Translations under genes and position numbers: made by a program
Assembly: GCF_001678945.1 (NCBI RefSeq)
Contig: NZ_CP015124.1
Location: 1,671,501-1,735,500, forward strand
DNA: 64,000 bases
Source of the DNA: Phaeobacter gallaeciensis
Lineage (GTDB): Bacteria; Pseudomonadota; Alphaproteobacteria; Rhodobacterales; Rhodobacteraceae
Direction of reading: 5' to 3'
Notes under the pieces: generated by a model
The model's database searches: none
The model's input: only the letters and a program-made list of their open reading frames with translations
What the model was told of the DNA's origin: nothing
Part shown: piece by piece, positions 45,513 through 54,622 of the stretch
Layout of the letters: each line of letters opens with the position of its first letter
How positions within the stretch are numbered: position 1 is the first letter of the stretch

Positions 45513-46868
45513 ATGAATCGACCCACAAATCCCCATGAGATGATCCAGGCCCCTTCGCTTGCTGGCCCGCACGAGGGCTATATGCCCGGCTTTGGCAACG
45601 ACTATGAAACCGAGGCTCTGCCCGGCGCCCTGCCCCAGGGCATGAACAGCCCGCAGAAATGCAATTACGGCCTTTATGGTGAGCAGCTGAGCGGCACCGC
45701 TTTCACCGCCGAGCGCGTCGAGCGCACCTGGTGCTACCGCATCCGCCCTTCGGTGAAGCACTCGCACCGCTATGAAAAAATCGACCTGCCCTATTGGAAA
45801 TCCGCGCCCTGTGTCGATCCCGATGTGACCTCGCTCGGTCAGTATCGCTGGGATCCAGTGGCCCACAGCGGCGAGCCGCTGACCTGGCTGACCGGCATGC
45901 GCACCATGACCACCGCAGGCGATGTGAATACGCAGGTCGGCATGGCCAGCCATGTCTATCTGGTCACAGAATCGATGAAAGACAGCTATTTCTTCTCGGC
46001 CGACAGTGAGCTCTTGGTCGTCCCGCAAGAGGGCCGTCTGCGCTTCTGCACCGAACTGGGCATCATCGATCTGGAGCCGAAGGAAATCGCCATCCTGCCG
46101 CGCGGCCTGCTGTATCGGGTCGAGGTTCTGGAAGGCCCCGCACGCGGTTTTGTATGCGAAAACTACGGTCAGAAGTTCGAACTGCCGGGCCGTGGCCCGA
46201 TCGGCGCCAACTGCATGGCCAACCCGCGCGACTTCAAGGCACCCGTGGCCGCCTATGAGGACCGCGAGGTGCCCTCGACCGTGACCATCAAATGGTGCGG
46301 CCAGTTCCACGAGACCAAGATCGGCCATTCGCCGCTGGACGTGGTCGCCTGGCACGGCAACTATGCGCCAGTGAAATACGACCTGCGCACCTATTGCCCG
46401 GTCGGCGCCATCCTGTTCGATCACCCGGATCCCTCGATCTTCACCGTGCTCACCGCGCCCTCGGGCCAGCCGGGCACCGCCAATATCGATTTCGTGCTGT
46501 TCCGCGAACGCTGGATGGTGGCCGAGAACACCTTCCGCCCGCCGTGGTATCACAAGAACATCATGTCCGAGCTGATGGGCAACATCTACGGCCAGTATGA
46601 TGCCAAGCCGCAGGGTTTCATCCCCGGCGGTATGAGCCTCCATAACATGATGCTGCCGCATGGGCCGGACAAGAATGCCTTTGAGGGCGCGTCGAACTCG
46701 AACCTCGGCCCGGAGAAGCTGGAGAACACCATGTCATTCATGTTCGAAACCCGCTTCCCGCAGCACCTGACCGAATTCGCCGCCAAGGAGGCGCCGCTGC
46801 AGGACGATTACATCGACTGCTGGTCCGACATCGAAAAGAAATTCGACGGCACGCCGGGCCTGAAGTAA
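45513..46868 (+). CDS. hmgA: Homogentisate 1,2-dioxygenase
   Basis: Opens the ring of homogentisate to maleylacetoacetate in tyrosine/phenylacetate catabolism. The 451-residue cupin protein starts with the family pattern [20 protein letters not shown]. It contains [22 protein letters not shown] with an iron-ligand His and [18 protein letters not shown] with further metal and substrate histidines. The ribosome site AAAGGAGGAACGCGCC is strong. It leads the catabolic operon and is followed by fahA after 68 bases. Confidence 0.97.
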   Translation: MNRPTNPHEMIQAPSLAGPHEGYMPGFGNDYETEALPGALPQGMNSPQKCNYGLYGEQLSGTAFTAERVERTWCYRIRPSVKHSHRYEKIDLPYWKSAPCVDPDVTSLGQYRWDPVAHSGEPLTWLTGMRTMTTAGDVNTQVGMASHVYLVTESMKDSYFFSADSELLVVPQEGRLRFCTELGIIDLEPKEIAILPRGLLYRVEVLEGPARGFVCENYGQKFELPGRGPIGANCMANPRDFKAPVAAYEDREVPSTVTIKWCGQFHETKIGHSPLDVVAWHGNYAPVKYDLRTYCPVGAILFDHPDPSIFTVLTAPSGQPGTANIDFVLFRERWMVAENTFRPPWYHKNIMSELMGNIYGQYDAKPQGFIPGGMSLHNMMLPHGPDKNAFEGASNSNLGPEKLENTMSFMFETRFPQHLTEFAAKEAPLQDDYIDCWSDIEKKFDGTPGLK

Positions 46869-46936
46869 GCCTGTAGCCACAGCCGTTTTGCGCCAGGGTG
46901 ATCCCGGCGCCTGCACATAACGTTTTGGGAGACACC

Positions 46937-48193
46937 ATGCCCCTTTTGAAATCCTGGGTCGCCTCGGCCAATTCCGCCGACACGCCCTTTCCGCTGAACA
47001 ACCTGCCCTACGGCGTCTTCTCCGTCGGTGACGAAGACCCGCGCTGCGGCGTCGCCATCGGCGACATGATCCTTGATATGCAGGCCGCCGAAGAGGCTGG
47101 CCTCGTCGACCTGACCGATTACGCCCTGTTCGAGGTCCCCTTCTGGAACGACCTGATGGAAGAAGGTCCGGCCGTCTGGACCGCCCTGCGCAACCGTCTG
47201 ACCGCGCTCCTGTCCGAAGGCGCCGCCGAGCAGGCCAAAGTCGAACCGCTGTTGGTGCCGCAGGCCGAGGCGCAGATGCATATGCCCTTCATGGTCAGCG
47301 AATACACCGACTTTTACGCCGGCAAACATCACGCCATGAACGTCGGCACCATGTTCCGCGGCCCGGAAAACGCGCTGCCGCCGAACTGGCTGCACATCCC
47401 GATCGGCTATAATGGCCGCGCCTCCTCGGTCGTGGTGTCCGGCACCGATGTGCGCCGCCCCTGGGGCCAGCTGAAAGGCCCGAATGACGACGCCCCCCGC
47501 TGGGCGCCCTGCGCGCGTTTCGACATCGAGCTGGAAATGGGTGCCATCGTCGGCGTCCCCTCCGAAGGTCCGATCACGGTGCAGGAAGCGGACGACAATA
47601 TCTTTGGCTACGTGCTGCTGAACGACTGGTCGGCGCGCGATATCCAGGCCTGGGAATACCAGCCGCTTGGCCCGTTTCAGGCCAAGGCAACCGCCACCAC
47701 CGTCAGCCCCTGGATCGTGACCAAGGCGGCGCTGGAGCCTTTCCGCTGCGACACGCCCGCGCGCGAAGTTGAGCTCCTCGATCACCTCAAGGACTGCGGA
47801 CCGATGCTCTATGACATCGATCTGGAGGTGACCATGGCGCCAGAGGGCAAGGACGCCAGCACCATCGTGCGCACCAACTACAAGGAAATGTACTATTCCG
47901 CCGCGCAGCAGCTGGCCCATCACACCACCTCGGGCTGCCCGATGAACGCGGGTGACCTGCTAGGTTCCGGCACCATCTCGGGCGAGACCAAGGAAAGCCG
48001 CGGCTCGCTTCTGGAACTCAGCTGGGGCGGCAAGGAGCCGGTCACGCTGGAAACCGGCGAGGAACGCTCCTTTATCGTCGATGGCGACACGCTGACGCTG
48101 AAAGGCGCGGCCAAGGGGGATGGCTACACCATCGGGTTCGGCGAATGTGCGGGCAAGATCCTGCCCGCGCTGGACGATCCCTATAAGCGCTAG
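46937..48193 (+). CDS. fahA: Fumarylacetoacetase
   Basis: Hydrolyses fumarylacetoacetate to fumarate and acetoacetate, the last step of homogentisate breakdown. The 418-residue protein has the catalytic His-containing segment YTDFYAGKHHAMNVGTMFR (DFYAGKHHA part), RPWGQLK, the metal Glu/Asp set in CARFDIELEMGAIVG and YVLLNDWSARDIQAWE, and SGTISGETKESRG near the end. ATG 46937 follows GGGAGACACC. Confidence 0.97.
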   Translation: MPLLKSWVASANSADTPFPLNNLPYGVFSVGDEDPRCGVAIGDMILDMQAAEEAGLVDLTDYALFEVPFWNDLMEEGPAVWTALRNRLTALLSEGAAEQAKVEPLLVPQAEAQMHMPFMVSEYTDFYAGKHHAMNVGTMFRGPENALPPNWLHIPIGYNGRASSVVVSGTDVRRPWGQLKGPNDDAPRWAPCARFDIELEMGAIVGVPSEGPITVQEADDNIFGYVLLNDWSARDIQAWEYQPLGPFQAKATATTVSPWIVTKAALEPFRCDTPAREVELLDHLKDCGPMLYDIDLEVTMAPEGKDASTIVRTNYKEMYYSAAQQLAHHTTSGCPMNAGDLLGSGTISGETKESRGSLLELSWGGKEPVTLETGEERSFIVDGDTLTLKGAAKGDGYTIGFGECAGKILPALDDPYKR

Positions 48194-48196
48194 ACC

Positions 48197-48553
48197 GTGA
48201 TCGCCCTCGATCATATCCAGATTGCCATCCCCAAGGATGGAGAGGCCAAGGCCCGCGCCTTTTGGTGTGAGGGCCTTGGTCTGGCCGAGATCGAAAAGCC
48301 GGAGGCGCTGAAAGTGCGCGGCGGCCTGTGGCTGTCTCTGGCCGGATCCGAACTGCATCTGGGCGTGGAAGAGGGGTTCACCCCTGCGCGCAAAGCTCAT
48401 CCGGGCTTTGCCGTAGACGACATAGACACCATTGCTGCGCGGATCACGGCCACCGGCCAATCACCGCGCTGGGATGACACCATAGAAAGCCGACGCCGGT
48501 TCTTCGCCGAAGATCCATTCGGCAACCGGCTTGAGTTTCTGCAAAAGGACTAA
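48197..48553 (+). CDS. VOC (glyoxalase/dioxygenase superfamily) protein
   Basis: A 118-residue single-module VOC protein starting at GTG 48197, three bases after fahA. It has a metal-type His near the start (IALDHIQIAI), His in ELHLGVEEGF, and an expected C-terminal Glu in PFGNRLEFLQ. This metal triad is typical for glyoxalase or extradiol-like enzymes. Its exact reaction within the aromatic pathway is unknown. Confidence 0.85.
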   Translation: MIALDHIQIAIPKDGEAKARAFWCEGLGLAEIEKPEALKVRGGLWLSLAGSELHLGVEEGFTPARKAHPGFAVDDIDTIAARITATGQSPRWDDTIESRRRFFAEDPFGNRLEFLQKD

Positions 48554-48557
48554 ACAC

Positions 48558-49508
48558 ATGGCAAAGGCATTCGCGTCGCAAGGCGACATGACGGAAAAGA
48601 AGATCAGCTTCACCGAAGTGGGCGAGGGCCTTTATGCCTTCACCGCCGAGGGCGATCCAAACTCGGGCGTGATCATCGGCGATGACTCGGTGATGATCGT
48701 CGAGGCGCAGGCCACCCCGCGTCTGGCGAACAAGGTGATCGAATGCGTGCGTTCAGTGACGGACAAGCCGATCACCCATGTCGCGCTGACCCACTATCAC
48801 GCGGTGCGGGTTCTGGGCGCCTCCGCCTTTGGTGCGCAGCAGATCATCATGGGCGATGCTGCCCGCGCCATGGTCGTTGAACGCGGACAGGAAGACTGGG
48901 ACAGCGAATTCCAGCGATTCCCGCGCCTATTCGAAGGTCACGAAAGCATCCCGGGCCTGACCTATCCCACCACCACATTCTCGGAAGACATGACCGTCTA
49001 TCTGGGCAACCGCCGCGTCGACCTGATGCACCTGGGCCGCGCCCATACCGCAGGCGACATCGTGATCCACGTGCCGGATCAGAACGTCATGTTCACTGGC
49101 GATATCGTGGAATACCACTCAGCCTGCTATTGCGGCGACGGTCACTTCAGCGACTGGGGTGATACGCTGGATGCGATCAAATCCTTTGACGTCGACGCCA
49201 TCGCGCCGGGTCGCGGGGATGCGCTGGTCGGCAAGGAAATGGTCAACGCGGCCATCGAGAACACCCGCGACTTCGTCGAAAGCACCTATCGCCCCGCCGC
49301 CCGCGTGGCTGCCCGCAACGGCACCCTGAAAGAGGCCTGGGACGCGGTGCGCGAAGAGTGCGATCCCAAGTTCAAAGACTACGCGATCTACGAACACTGC
49401 CTGCCCTTCAACGTTGCCCGCGCCTATGACGAGGCCCGCGGTATCGACACCCCCCGCATCTGGACCGCCCAGCGCGATCTGGAAATGTGGGACGCCCTGC
49501 AGGGGTGA
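48558..49508 (+). CDS. MBL-fold metallo-hydrolase with altered metal site
   Basis: A 316-residue metallo-beta-lactamase-fold protein. The first metal motif, normally THxHxDH, is LTHYHAVRVLG: the two His are kept, but Asp and the fourth His are replaced by Val and Arg. The middle ligands GRAHTAGD and MFTGDIVEYH are present. The last ligand, usually PGH, is PGRGD. It may bind a single metal or have a changed chemistry. It lies in the middle of the homogentisate cluster. An alternative start is ATG 48588. Confidence 0.88.
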   Translation: MAKAFASQGDMTEKKISFTEVGEGLYAFTAEGDPNSGVIIGDDSVMIVEAQATPRLANKVIECVRSVTDKPITHVALTHYHAVRVLGASAFGAQQIIMGDAARAMVVERGQEDWDSEFQRFPRLFEGHESIPGLTYPTTTFSEDMTVYLGNRRVDLMHLGRAHTAGDIVIHVPDQNVMFTGDIVEYHSACYCGDGHFSDWGDTLDAIKSFDVDAIAPGRGDALVGKEMVNAAIENTRDFVESTYRPAARVAARNGTLKEAWDAVREECDPKFKDYAIYEHCLPFNVARAYDEARGIDTPRIWTAQRDLEMWDALQG

Positions 49509-49519
49509 GCGGCGTTCCG

Positions 49520-49542
49520 CAATCGCTCCAGTGGAGCGATTG
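49520..49542. repeat. Palindromic hairpin (REP-like or terminator)
   Basis: A perfect 10-base-pair inverted repeat, CAATCGCTCC-AGT-GGAGCGATTG, 11 bases after the MBL gene stop. No T-tract follows. Similar palindromes recur between roseobacter genes as far as I recall, so it may be a dispersed REP-type element rather than a simple terminator. Confidence 0.5.
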
Positions 49543-49710
49543 GGTCGCGAACGGGCGGAGCCCCGGGTTCCATCCAACCTGTGGGGCGGTTTGATCCAGA
49601 TCGTACCGCCCCGCACAAAGACATGAGACGATGACAACAGCCTCCCGGCCAACCCCATGGCCGGGAACCGGAGAAGCTGTGCCAAGCGGCACCCTTTGGG
49701 AGGACACCAG

Positions 49711-51324
49711 ATGAACAAGATCTTTGAAGTGCCCCTGTACCCGTATGAACGCCATGCGGATCAGGACGCCCCGGCGCCGGTGCGGCGCAAGGTGGTGATC
49801 ATTGGCGCAGGCCCGGTCGGCCTTGCCGCCGCCATCGACCTGGCCCAGCAGGGCATCGAGGCGGTGATCCTGGATGATAACGACAAGGTCAGCTTCGGCT
49901 CGCGCGCGATCTGTTTCGCCAAGCGCCCGCTGGAGATCCTTGACCGCCTGGGCTGCGGTCAGCCGATGGTGGACAAGGGCGTGCAGTGGAACATCGGCAA
50001 GGTCTTCTTCGATGATCGTCAGGTCTATGACTTCAACCTGCTGCCCGAAGAGGGCCACCAGCGCCCGGCCTTCATCAACTTGCAACAGTATTACTTCGAA
50101 GAATACCTGGTGAACCGGGTCAAGGAGCTGCAAGCGGAAGGCGCCCCGATCGAGATCCGCGGCCGCAACAAAGTCTCTGCCATCGGCACCCACCCCGATC
50201 ACGTGACGCTGGAAATCGATACGCCCGAAGGGTCTTACAATATCGAGGCAGACTGGCTGATCGCCTGCGATGGCGCCGGCTCTCCAACCCGGCAAATGCT
50301 GGGGCTCGATTTCGTGGGCCGCGTGTTCGAGGACAACTTCCTGATCGCCGATGTGATCATGGAGGCCGACTTCCCCACCGAACGCTGGTTCTGGTTCGAC
50401 CCGCCCTTCAACAAGGGCCAGTCGGCGCTGTTGCACAAACAGCCTGATGGCGTCTGGCGCATCGACCTGCAGCTGGGCTGGGACATCGACAAGGAGCGCG
50501 AGAAACGCCCCGAGAACGTCATTCCCCGCCTCAAGGAAATGCTGGGCGAGGATGTGAAATTCGAACTGGAATGGGTGTCGATCTACACCTTCCAGTGCCG
50601 CCGCATGGAGAACTTCCGCCATGGCCGCGTGTTGTTTGCGGGCGATGCAGCGCATCAGGTCTCTCCCTTTGGGGCGCGCGGTGCGAACTCGGGTCTGCAG
50701 GACACCGATAACCTGTGCTGGAAACTGAAACTGGTGATGGAGGGCAAGGCCCCCGAAAGCCTGCTCGACAGCTACGATCAGGAACGGGTCTATGGCGCCG
50801 ATGAGAATATCCTGAACTCCAGCCGCTCCACCGATTTCATTACCCCGAAGTCGGAAATGTCCCGCGTGCTGCGCGATGCGGTTCTGGACCTCAGCGAACA
50901 TTTCGAATTCGCCCGCCCGCTGGTGAACTCGGGCCGCCTGTCGGTGCCTTGTACGTATGACGGATCGCACCTGAATTCCGCCGATGCGCTGCCCAATGGG
51001 CCGGAGCGCACCCGTCCCGGATCGCCCTGCCCCGATGCGCCGCTTGGTGGTGAGTTCCTGCTGCCGAAACTGGCGGACAAGTTCACTCTGCTGACCATCG
51101 ACGCCGAGGCCCCCGACATGATCGAGGAAGACGGTATCGAAGTCACCCGGCTGGCGCTGTCGGTCAAGGACGACCGCACCCTCGCCCTGAAGGAACGTTA
51201 CCTCGGCGACAATGCCAGCGGCGTTTACCTGATCCGCCCGGATCAGCACGTGGCCGCCCGCCGCCCCTCCTATGACGACAACCAGTTCCGCGCCGCCATC
51301 CGCCGCGCCGTGGGCAAGGAGTAA
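49711..51324 (+). CDS. FAD-dependent aromatic hydroxylase (MhaA/MhpA-like)
   Basis: A 537-residue class A flavoprotein monooxygenase. It has the ADP-binding motif VIIGAGPVGLAAAIDLAQQG at residues ~30-50, the ACDGAGSPTRQMLGL region (DG motif), and the FAD ribityl motif FAGDAAHQVSPFGARGANSGLQD. A thioredoxin-like C-terminal domain follows. It precedes a DUF2783 gene by five bases. That pairing and its position in a homogentisate cluster suggest 3-hydroxyphenylacetate 6-hydroxylase (MhaAB), which would produce homogentisate; this is inference. GGGAGGACACCAG precedes the ATG. Confidence 0.9.
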   Translation: MNKIFEVPLYPYERHADQDAPAPVRRKVVIIGAGPVGLAAAIDLAQQGIEAVILDDNDKVSFGSRAICFAKRPLEILDRLGCGQPMVDKGVQWNIGKVFFDDRQVYDFNLLPEEGHQRPAFINLQQYYFEEYLVNRVKELQAEGAPIEIRGRNKVSAIGTHPDHVTLEIDTPEGSYNIEADWLIACDGAGSPTRQMLGLDFVGRVFEDNFLIADVIMEADFPTERWFWFDPPFNKGQSALLHKQPDGVWRIDLQLGWDIDKEREKRPENVIPRLKEMLGEDVKFELEWVSIYTFQCRRMENFRHGRVLFAGDAAHQVSPFGARGANSGLQDTDNLCWKLKLVMEGKAPESLLDSYDQERVYGADENILNSSRSTDFITPKSEMSRVLRDAVLDLSEHFEFARPLVNSGRLSVPCTYDGSHLNSADALPNGPERTRPGSPCPDAPLGGEFLLPKLADKFTLLTIDAEAPDMIEEDGIEVTRLALSVKDDRTLALKERYLGDNASGVYLIRPDQHVAARRPSYDDNQFRAAIRRAVGKE

Positions 51325-51329
51325 CACGG

Positions 51330-51542
51330 ATGTCCGACCAACTGATCCTGACCCCGAACATCGACGGCGCCGACGATTTCTACGCCGATCTTCTGGCCGC
51401 ACACGAGGGCCTTTCCAAGGCCGACAGCGACGCGCTCAATGCGCGGCTGGTGCTGGTCCTGTCCAACCACATTGGGAAACGCGCGATCCTGAAACAGGCG
51501 TTGGCTGCCGCCGCGCTTCAGCCTTCGGAGGAGAGCAAGTGA
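51330..51542 (+). CDS. DUF2783 small protein, possible MhaB-like coupling partner
   Basis: A 70-residue helical protein with the DUF2783 pattern (DDFYADLLAAHEGLSKADSDALNARLVLVLSNHIG, recognised mainly by FYADLLAAHEGL and NARLVLVLSNHIG). Small proteins of this type accompany flavoprotein hydroxylases; MhaB of Pseudomonas putida U is a described coupling component. It is flanked tightly by the hydroxylase and a VOC gene, whose GTG overlaps its stop. Confidence 0.82.
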   Translation: MSDQLILTPNIDGADDFYADLLAAHEGLSKADSDALNARLVLVLSNHIGKRAILKQALAAAALQPSEESK

Positions 51543-52081
51543 AAATCGAGAAAATCCACCACGTCGCCTATCGGTGCAAGGACGCCAAGGAAACGGTGGA
51601 GTGGTACAACAAGATGCTGAAGATGGACTTTGTCCTGGCCATAGCCGAGGATCACGTCCCGTCAACCCATGAACCCGACCCTTACATGCATGTCTTCATG
51701 GATGCGGGCGACGGCAATGTCCTGGCCTTTTTCGAATTGCCGACCAAGCCGGAAATGGGCCGTGACCCCAACACGCCGGAATGGGTGCAGCACATCGCCT
51801 TCAAGGTGAAGGACCGCGACACGCTGATCGAATTCAAGGACCATCTTGAAACCAACGGTGTCGAGGTGCTGGGTGTGACGGATCATTCGATCTTCCACTC
51901 GATCTATTTCTTCGACCCGAACGGCCACCGGGTGGAACTGGCCTGCCCAGATCCCAAGGAAGAGGCGCTGCTGGAAAAACTGGACGCCGTGAAATGGGAG
52001 ATGCTGGAGGAATGGTCAAAGACCAAGAAGGCGCCCAAACACGCAGACTGGCTGCACGCCAAGGAACTGAGTAACGTCTGA
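51539..52081 (+). CDS. VOC family protein
   Basis: A 180-residue VOC protein: KIEKIHHVAYRCKDAKETVEWY at the start (His ligand in HHVAYRC), a central HIAFKVKDRDTL with another His, and FFDPNGHRVELACP with the Glu ligand. A C-terminal helical tail of about 40 residues is extra. GTG 51539 overlaps the DUF2783 stop, with GGAGGAGAGCAA as ribosome site. It could process or protect the aromatic substrate; the reaction is unknown. Confidence 0.87.
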   Translation: MKIEKIHHVAYRCKDAKETVEWYNKMLKMDFVLAIAEDHVPSTHEPDPYMHVFMDAGDGNVLAFFELPTKPEMGRDPNTPEWVQHIAFKVKDRDTLIEFKDHLETNGVEVLGVTDHSIFHSIYFFDPNGHRVELACPDPKEEALLEKLDAVKWEMLEEWSKTKKAPKHADWLHAKELSNV

Positions 52082-52102
52082 ACAACAGACCGAAACACAA
52101 AG

Positions 52103-52132
52103 ACCGCATCCGGGGATCCCGGGTGCGGTTTC
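52103..52132 (+). terminator. Hairpin between the VOC gene and maiA
   Basis: A 12-base-pair stem, ACCGCATCCGGG-GAT-CCCGGGTGCGGT (one T-G pair), followed by TTTC. It would end or attenuate the transcript before maiA, giving maiA lower or independent expression. Confidence 0.65.
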
Positions 52133-52162
52133 ATATCAGGCAGGCACAAGAGGGAGAGACTG

Positions 52163-52804
52163 ATGACGGATGTGGTGCTTTTTGATTACTGGCGGTCGTC
52201 GGCCAGCTACCGGCTGCGCATCGCGCTGAACCTTGCCGGGATCGAATACCAGTCCATCCCTGTCGATCTGGTAAAGGGAGAGCAACGCAGCCCCGAACAT
52301 CTGGCGCGCAACCCGCAGGGCTTTGTGCCGGTGCTGGAGATCGACGGGCTGCGGCTGACGCAATCCTTGGCAATCCTGGATTATCTGGACCAGACCCGCG
52401 AGTTGAACCTCCTCCCCAATGCCCCGGCAGAGCGTGCCAAGGCGCTGGCGCTGGCGCAATCCATCGCGGTGGACCTGCACCCGGTCTGCAACCTCGCCGT
52501 TGCCCGCCATGCCACGCAGCTCAGCGGCGGACGCGAGGATATGCCCAAGGCCTGGATGCAGCATTTCATCCGCCCCGGATTGCAGGCGTTCGAGGCGCTG
52601 CTGTCGGGGTTTGAACAGGCCCCCTATTGCACTGGTGATGCGCCGGGGCTGGCTGATATCTGCCTGATGCCGCAGGTCTACAATGCCCGCCGCTGGGAAG
52701 CGGATATCTCGGACATGCCACGCCTTTTGGCGGTCGAGGAAGCCTGCGCCCAGCATCCAGCCTTTGCTGCCGCCCACCCGGACGCGGTGCAACCCACCGC
52801 TTGA
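52163..52804 (+). CDS. maiA: Maleylacetoacetate isomerase (zeta-class GST)
   Basis: Isomerises maleylacetoacetate to fumarylacetoacetate with glutathione, between HmgA and FahA. The 213-residue zeta-class GST has the diagnostic N-terminal motif YWRSSASYRLRIALNLAGI (SSxSxRxRIAL), then NPQGFVPVLEIDG and LTQSLAILDYLD for GSH binding. AGAGGGAGAGACTG precedes the ATG. Confidence 0.95.
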   Translation: MTDVVLFDYWRSSASYRLRIALNLAGIEYQSIPVDLVKGEQRSPEHLARNPQGFVPVLEIDGLRLTQSLAILDYLDQTRELNLLPNAPAERAKALALAQSIAVDLHPVCNLAVARHATQLSGGREDMPKAWMQHFIRPGLQAFEALLSGFEQAPYCTGDAPGLADICLMPQVYNARRWEADISDMPRLLAVEEACAQHPAFAAAHPDAVQPTA

Positions 52805-52856
52805 CCCCGGCGCGCCGCTTCCCCTTACTGTCGGCAACGACAATGGGGAGCGCAGC

Positions 52857-53813
52857 ATGAGCAAACACGGATATGACAGCGGGCGGCTGAACCTGCCTTT
52901 CGTCGGCATCTGCACCTTTGGCAAATACCCTTACGTGGAAGACTGGGACGCCATCGATGCGGATGCGGCCGTTCTGGGGGCGCCGTTCGATTTCGGTGCC
53001 CAGTGGCGGTCGGGTGCACGCATGGGGCCGCGCGCCATCCGCGAAGCCTCGACCCTGTTCAGCTTTGGTCATGCGGGCGCCTATGATTTCGAGGATGACA
53101 TCACCTATCTGGACCCGGCCAAGGTGACCATCGTAGACATTGGCGATGCGGATATCATCCATACCGATACCCTGCAGAGCCACGCCAATATCGAATACGG
53201 CGTGCGTAAGATCCTGAAGGCCGGTGCCCTGCCGGTGGTGCTGGGCGGCGATCACTCGGTGAATATCCCCTGCATCAACGCCTTTGACGATCAGGAGCCG
53301 ATCCACGTGGTGCAGATCGACGCGCATCTCGATTTCGTCGACGAGCGTCACGGGGTACGCTATGGCCATGGCAACCCGATGCGCCGCGCCGCTGAAAAAC
53401 CCTATGTCACCGGGCTGACCCAGATCGGCATCCGCAACGTCTCCTCCACCGCCAAGGACGGCTATGATGCCGCCCGCTCAATGGGGTCGGACATCCAGTC
53501 GGTCCGCCATGTGCGCAAGATGGGCACCGAGGCGCTGATCAACCGCATCCCGCAAGGAGAGCGCTATTATCTGACGGTAGATATCGACGCCTTCGACCCC
53601 TCAATCGCACCGGGCACCGGCACTCCCAGCCACGGCGGGTTTCTCTATTACGAGGTGTTGGAGATCATCGACGCGCTGGCGCAGCGGGGCGATATCGTCG
53701 GGCTTGATCTGGTGGAGGTGGCGCCGGATTACGATACCACCGGCTGCACATCCATTTTGGCGGCGCAACTGCTGATGAACACCATCGGGCGCATCCTGCA
53801 CCACCGCGATTGA
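52857..53813 (+). CDS. speB: Agmatinase/ureohydrolase family protein
   Basis: A 318-residue binuclear-manganese ureohydrolase with all metal ligands: LGGDHSVNIP, IDAHLDFVDE and VDIDAFDPSIAPGTGTPSHGG. Agmatinase is the closest label, but guanidinobutyrase, guanidinopropionase or related guanidino-acid hydrolases share these motifs. The gene starts 53 bases after maiA and is convergent with matR. ATG 52857 follows GGGGAG. The symbol is tentative. Confidence 0.85.
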   Translation: MSKHGYDSGRLNLPFVGICTFGKYPYVEDWDAIDADAAVLGAPFDFGAQWRSGARMGPRAIREASTLFSFGHAGAYDFEDDITYLDPAKVTIVDIGDADIIHTDTLQSHANIEYGVRKILKAGALPVVLGGDHSVNIPCINAFDDQEPIHVVQIDAHLDFVDERHGVRYGHGNPMRRAAEKPYVTGLTQIGIRNVSSTAKDGYDAARSMGSDIQSVRHVRKMGTEALINRIPQGERYYLTVDIDAFDPSIAPGTGTPSHGGFLYYEVLEIIDALAQRGDIVGLDLVEVAPDYDTTGCTSILAAQLLMNTIGRILHHRD

Positions 53814-53829
53814 ACCTGCTTCGGCGGCT

Positions 53830-54486
53830 TTATTCTGCGGCGCTTTTGAGGCTGGCCATCAGAGTGTGGAACTTCTCGCCCTGCACCGCGACGTGATCGC
53901 GTAGGGCGTTGGCAGCGGCTTCGCCGTCGCCCCGGACCAGCGCCTGCACCACGGCCTTGTGTTCATCCATGGACTGCGCCAGACGCCCGCGAAACCGCAG
54001 CTGCTGGCGGCGAAAGGGCTTCAGGCGTTTGTGCAACTTGCAGGCTTCCTGCTCCAGAAACCCATTGCCGGATTCGCGGTAGAGGATGCGGTGGAAACGC
54101 TCGTTCTCCACGTAATAGGCATCCGAATCCTGTGCATCGACCGCTGCCTGGCATTTAGCATTGGCATCGTTCAACTCATCCAGCGCCTGATCCGAAATCC
54201 GCTTGGCCGCCAGCCGTCCACAGACCGCTTCCAGCTCGGCCATGACTTCGAACATTTCCATCAGTTCGACCGGGCCGGGCTGACGTACAAAGGCGCCGCG
54301 TCGCGGGATCAGCTGTACCAGACCAGAGAGCGCAAGCCGCTGAAATGCCTCACGAAGCGGCGTGCGTGAAACGCCGAACTGTTCGGCCAGGCGCACCTCG
54401 TCCAAGCGGTCGCCATCCGCAAATGTGCCGTCAAAGATCAGCTCTTCCAGCTCTTCAGCGATACTATCTGCACGACGTTGCCCCAT
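53830..54486 (-). CDS. matR: GntR/FCD-family regulator, MatR-like
   Basis: A 218-residue GntR regulator with winged helix (DGDRLDEVRLAEQFGVSRTPLREAFQRLALSGLV, key part GVSRTPLREAF) and an FCD domain with FHRILYRESGN and DEHKAVVQALVRGD metal-type histidines. It is divergent from the malonate TRAP genes and a TTGTATACAA palindrome lies in between. In rhizobia MatR is a GntR protein that controls the mat genes in response to malonate. The assignment rests on this context. Confidence 0.85.
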   Translation of the reverse strand: MGQRRADSIAEELEELIFDGTFADGDRLDEVRLAEQFGVSRTPLREAFQRLALSGLVQLIPRRGAFVRQPGPVELMEMFEVMAELEAVCGRLAAKRISDQALDELNDANAKCQAAVDAQDSDAYYVENERFHRILYRESGNGFLEQEACKLHKRLKPFRRQQLRFRGRLAQSMDEHKAVVQALVRGDGEAAANALRDHVAVQGEKFHTLMASLKSAAE

Positions 54487-54530
54487 GGATTGTCAGTAGC
54501 ACTCCGGTTTTGAAAATTCAACATGACTAT

Positions 54531-54544
54531 TCTTGTATACAAAA
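54531..54544. promoter_or_regulatory. Candidate MatR operator
   Basis: TCTTGTATACAAAA contains the perfect palindrome TTGTATACAA, 45 bases upstream of matR and about 80 upstream of matP. The rhizobial mat operator, as I recall it, has a very similar TTGTATACA core. It is suited to a GntR dimer that controls both directions. Confidence 0.65.
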
Positions 54545-54622
54545 ATATTGACTTGAAAAACACCTGATGTTTACGTTCGGGCATCTCCAGCCATCAAAGG
54601 TTGGAATTTCTGGGAGGAAAAA

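Noticed and set aside
49408-51402. 664-codon minus-strand frame opposite the flavoprotein hydroxylase
   Set aside because: It lies exactly antisense to a gene with clear FAD motifs, has no plausible ribosome site, and its product has no recognisable family.
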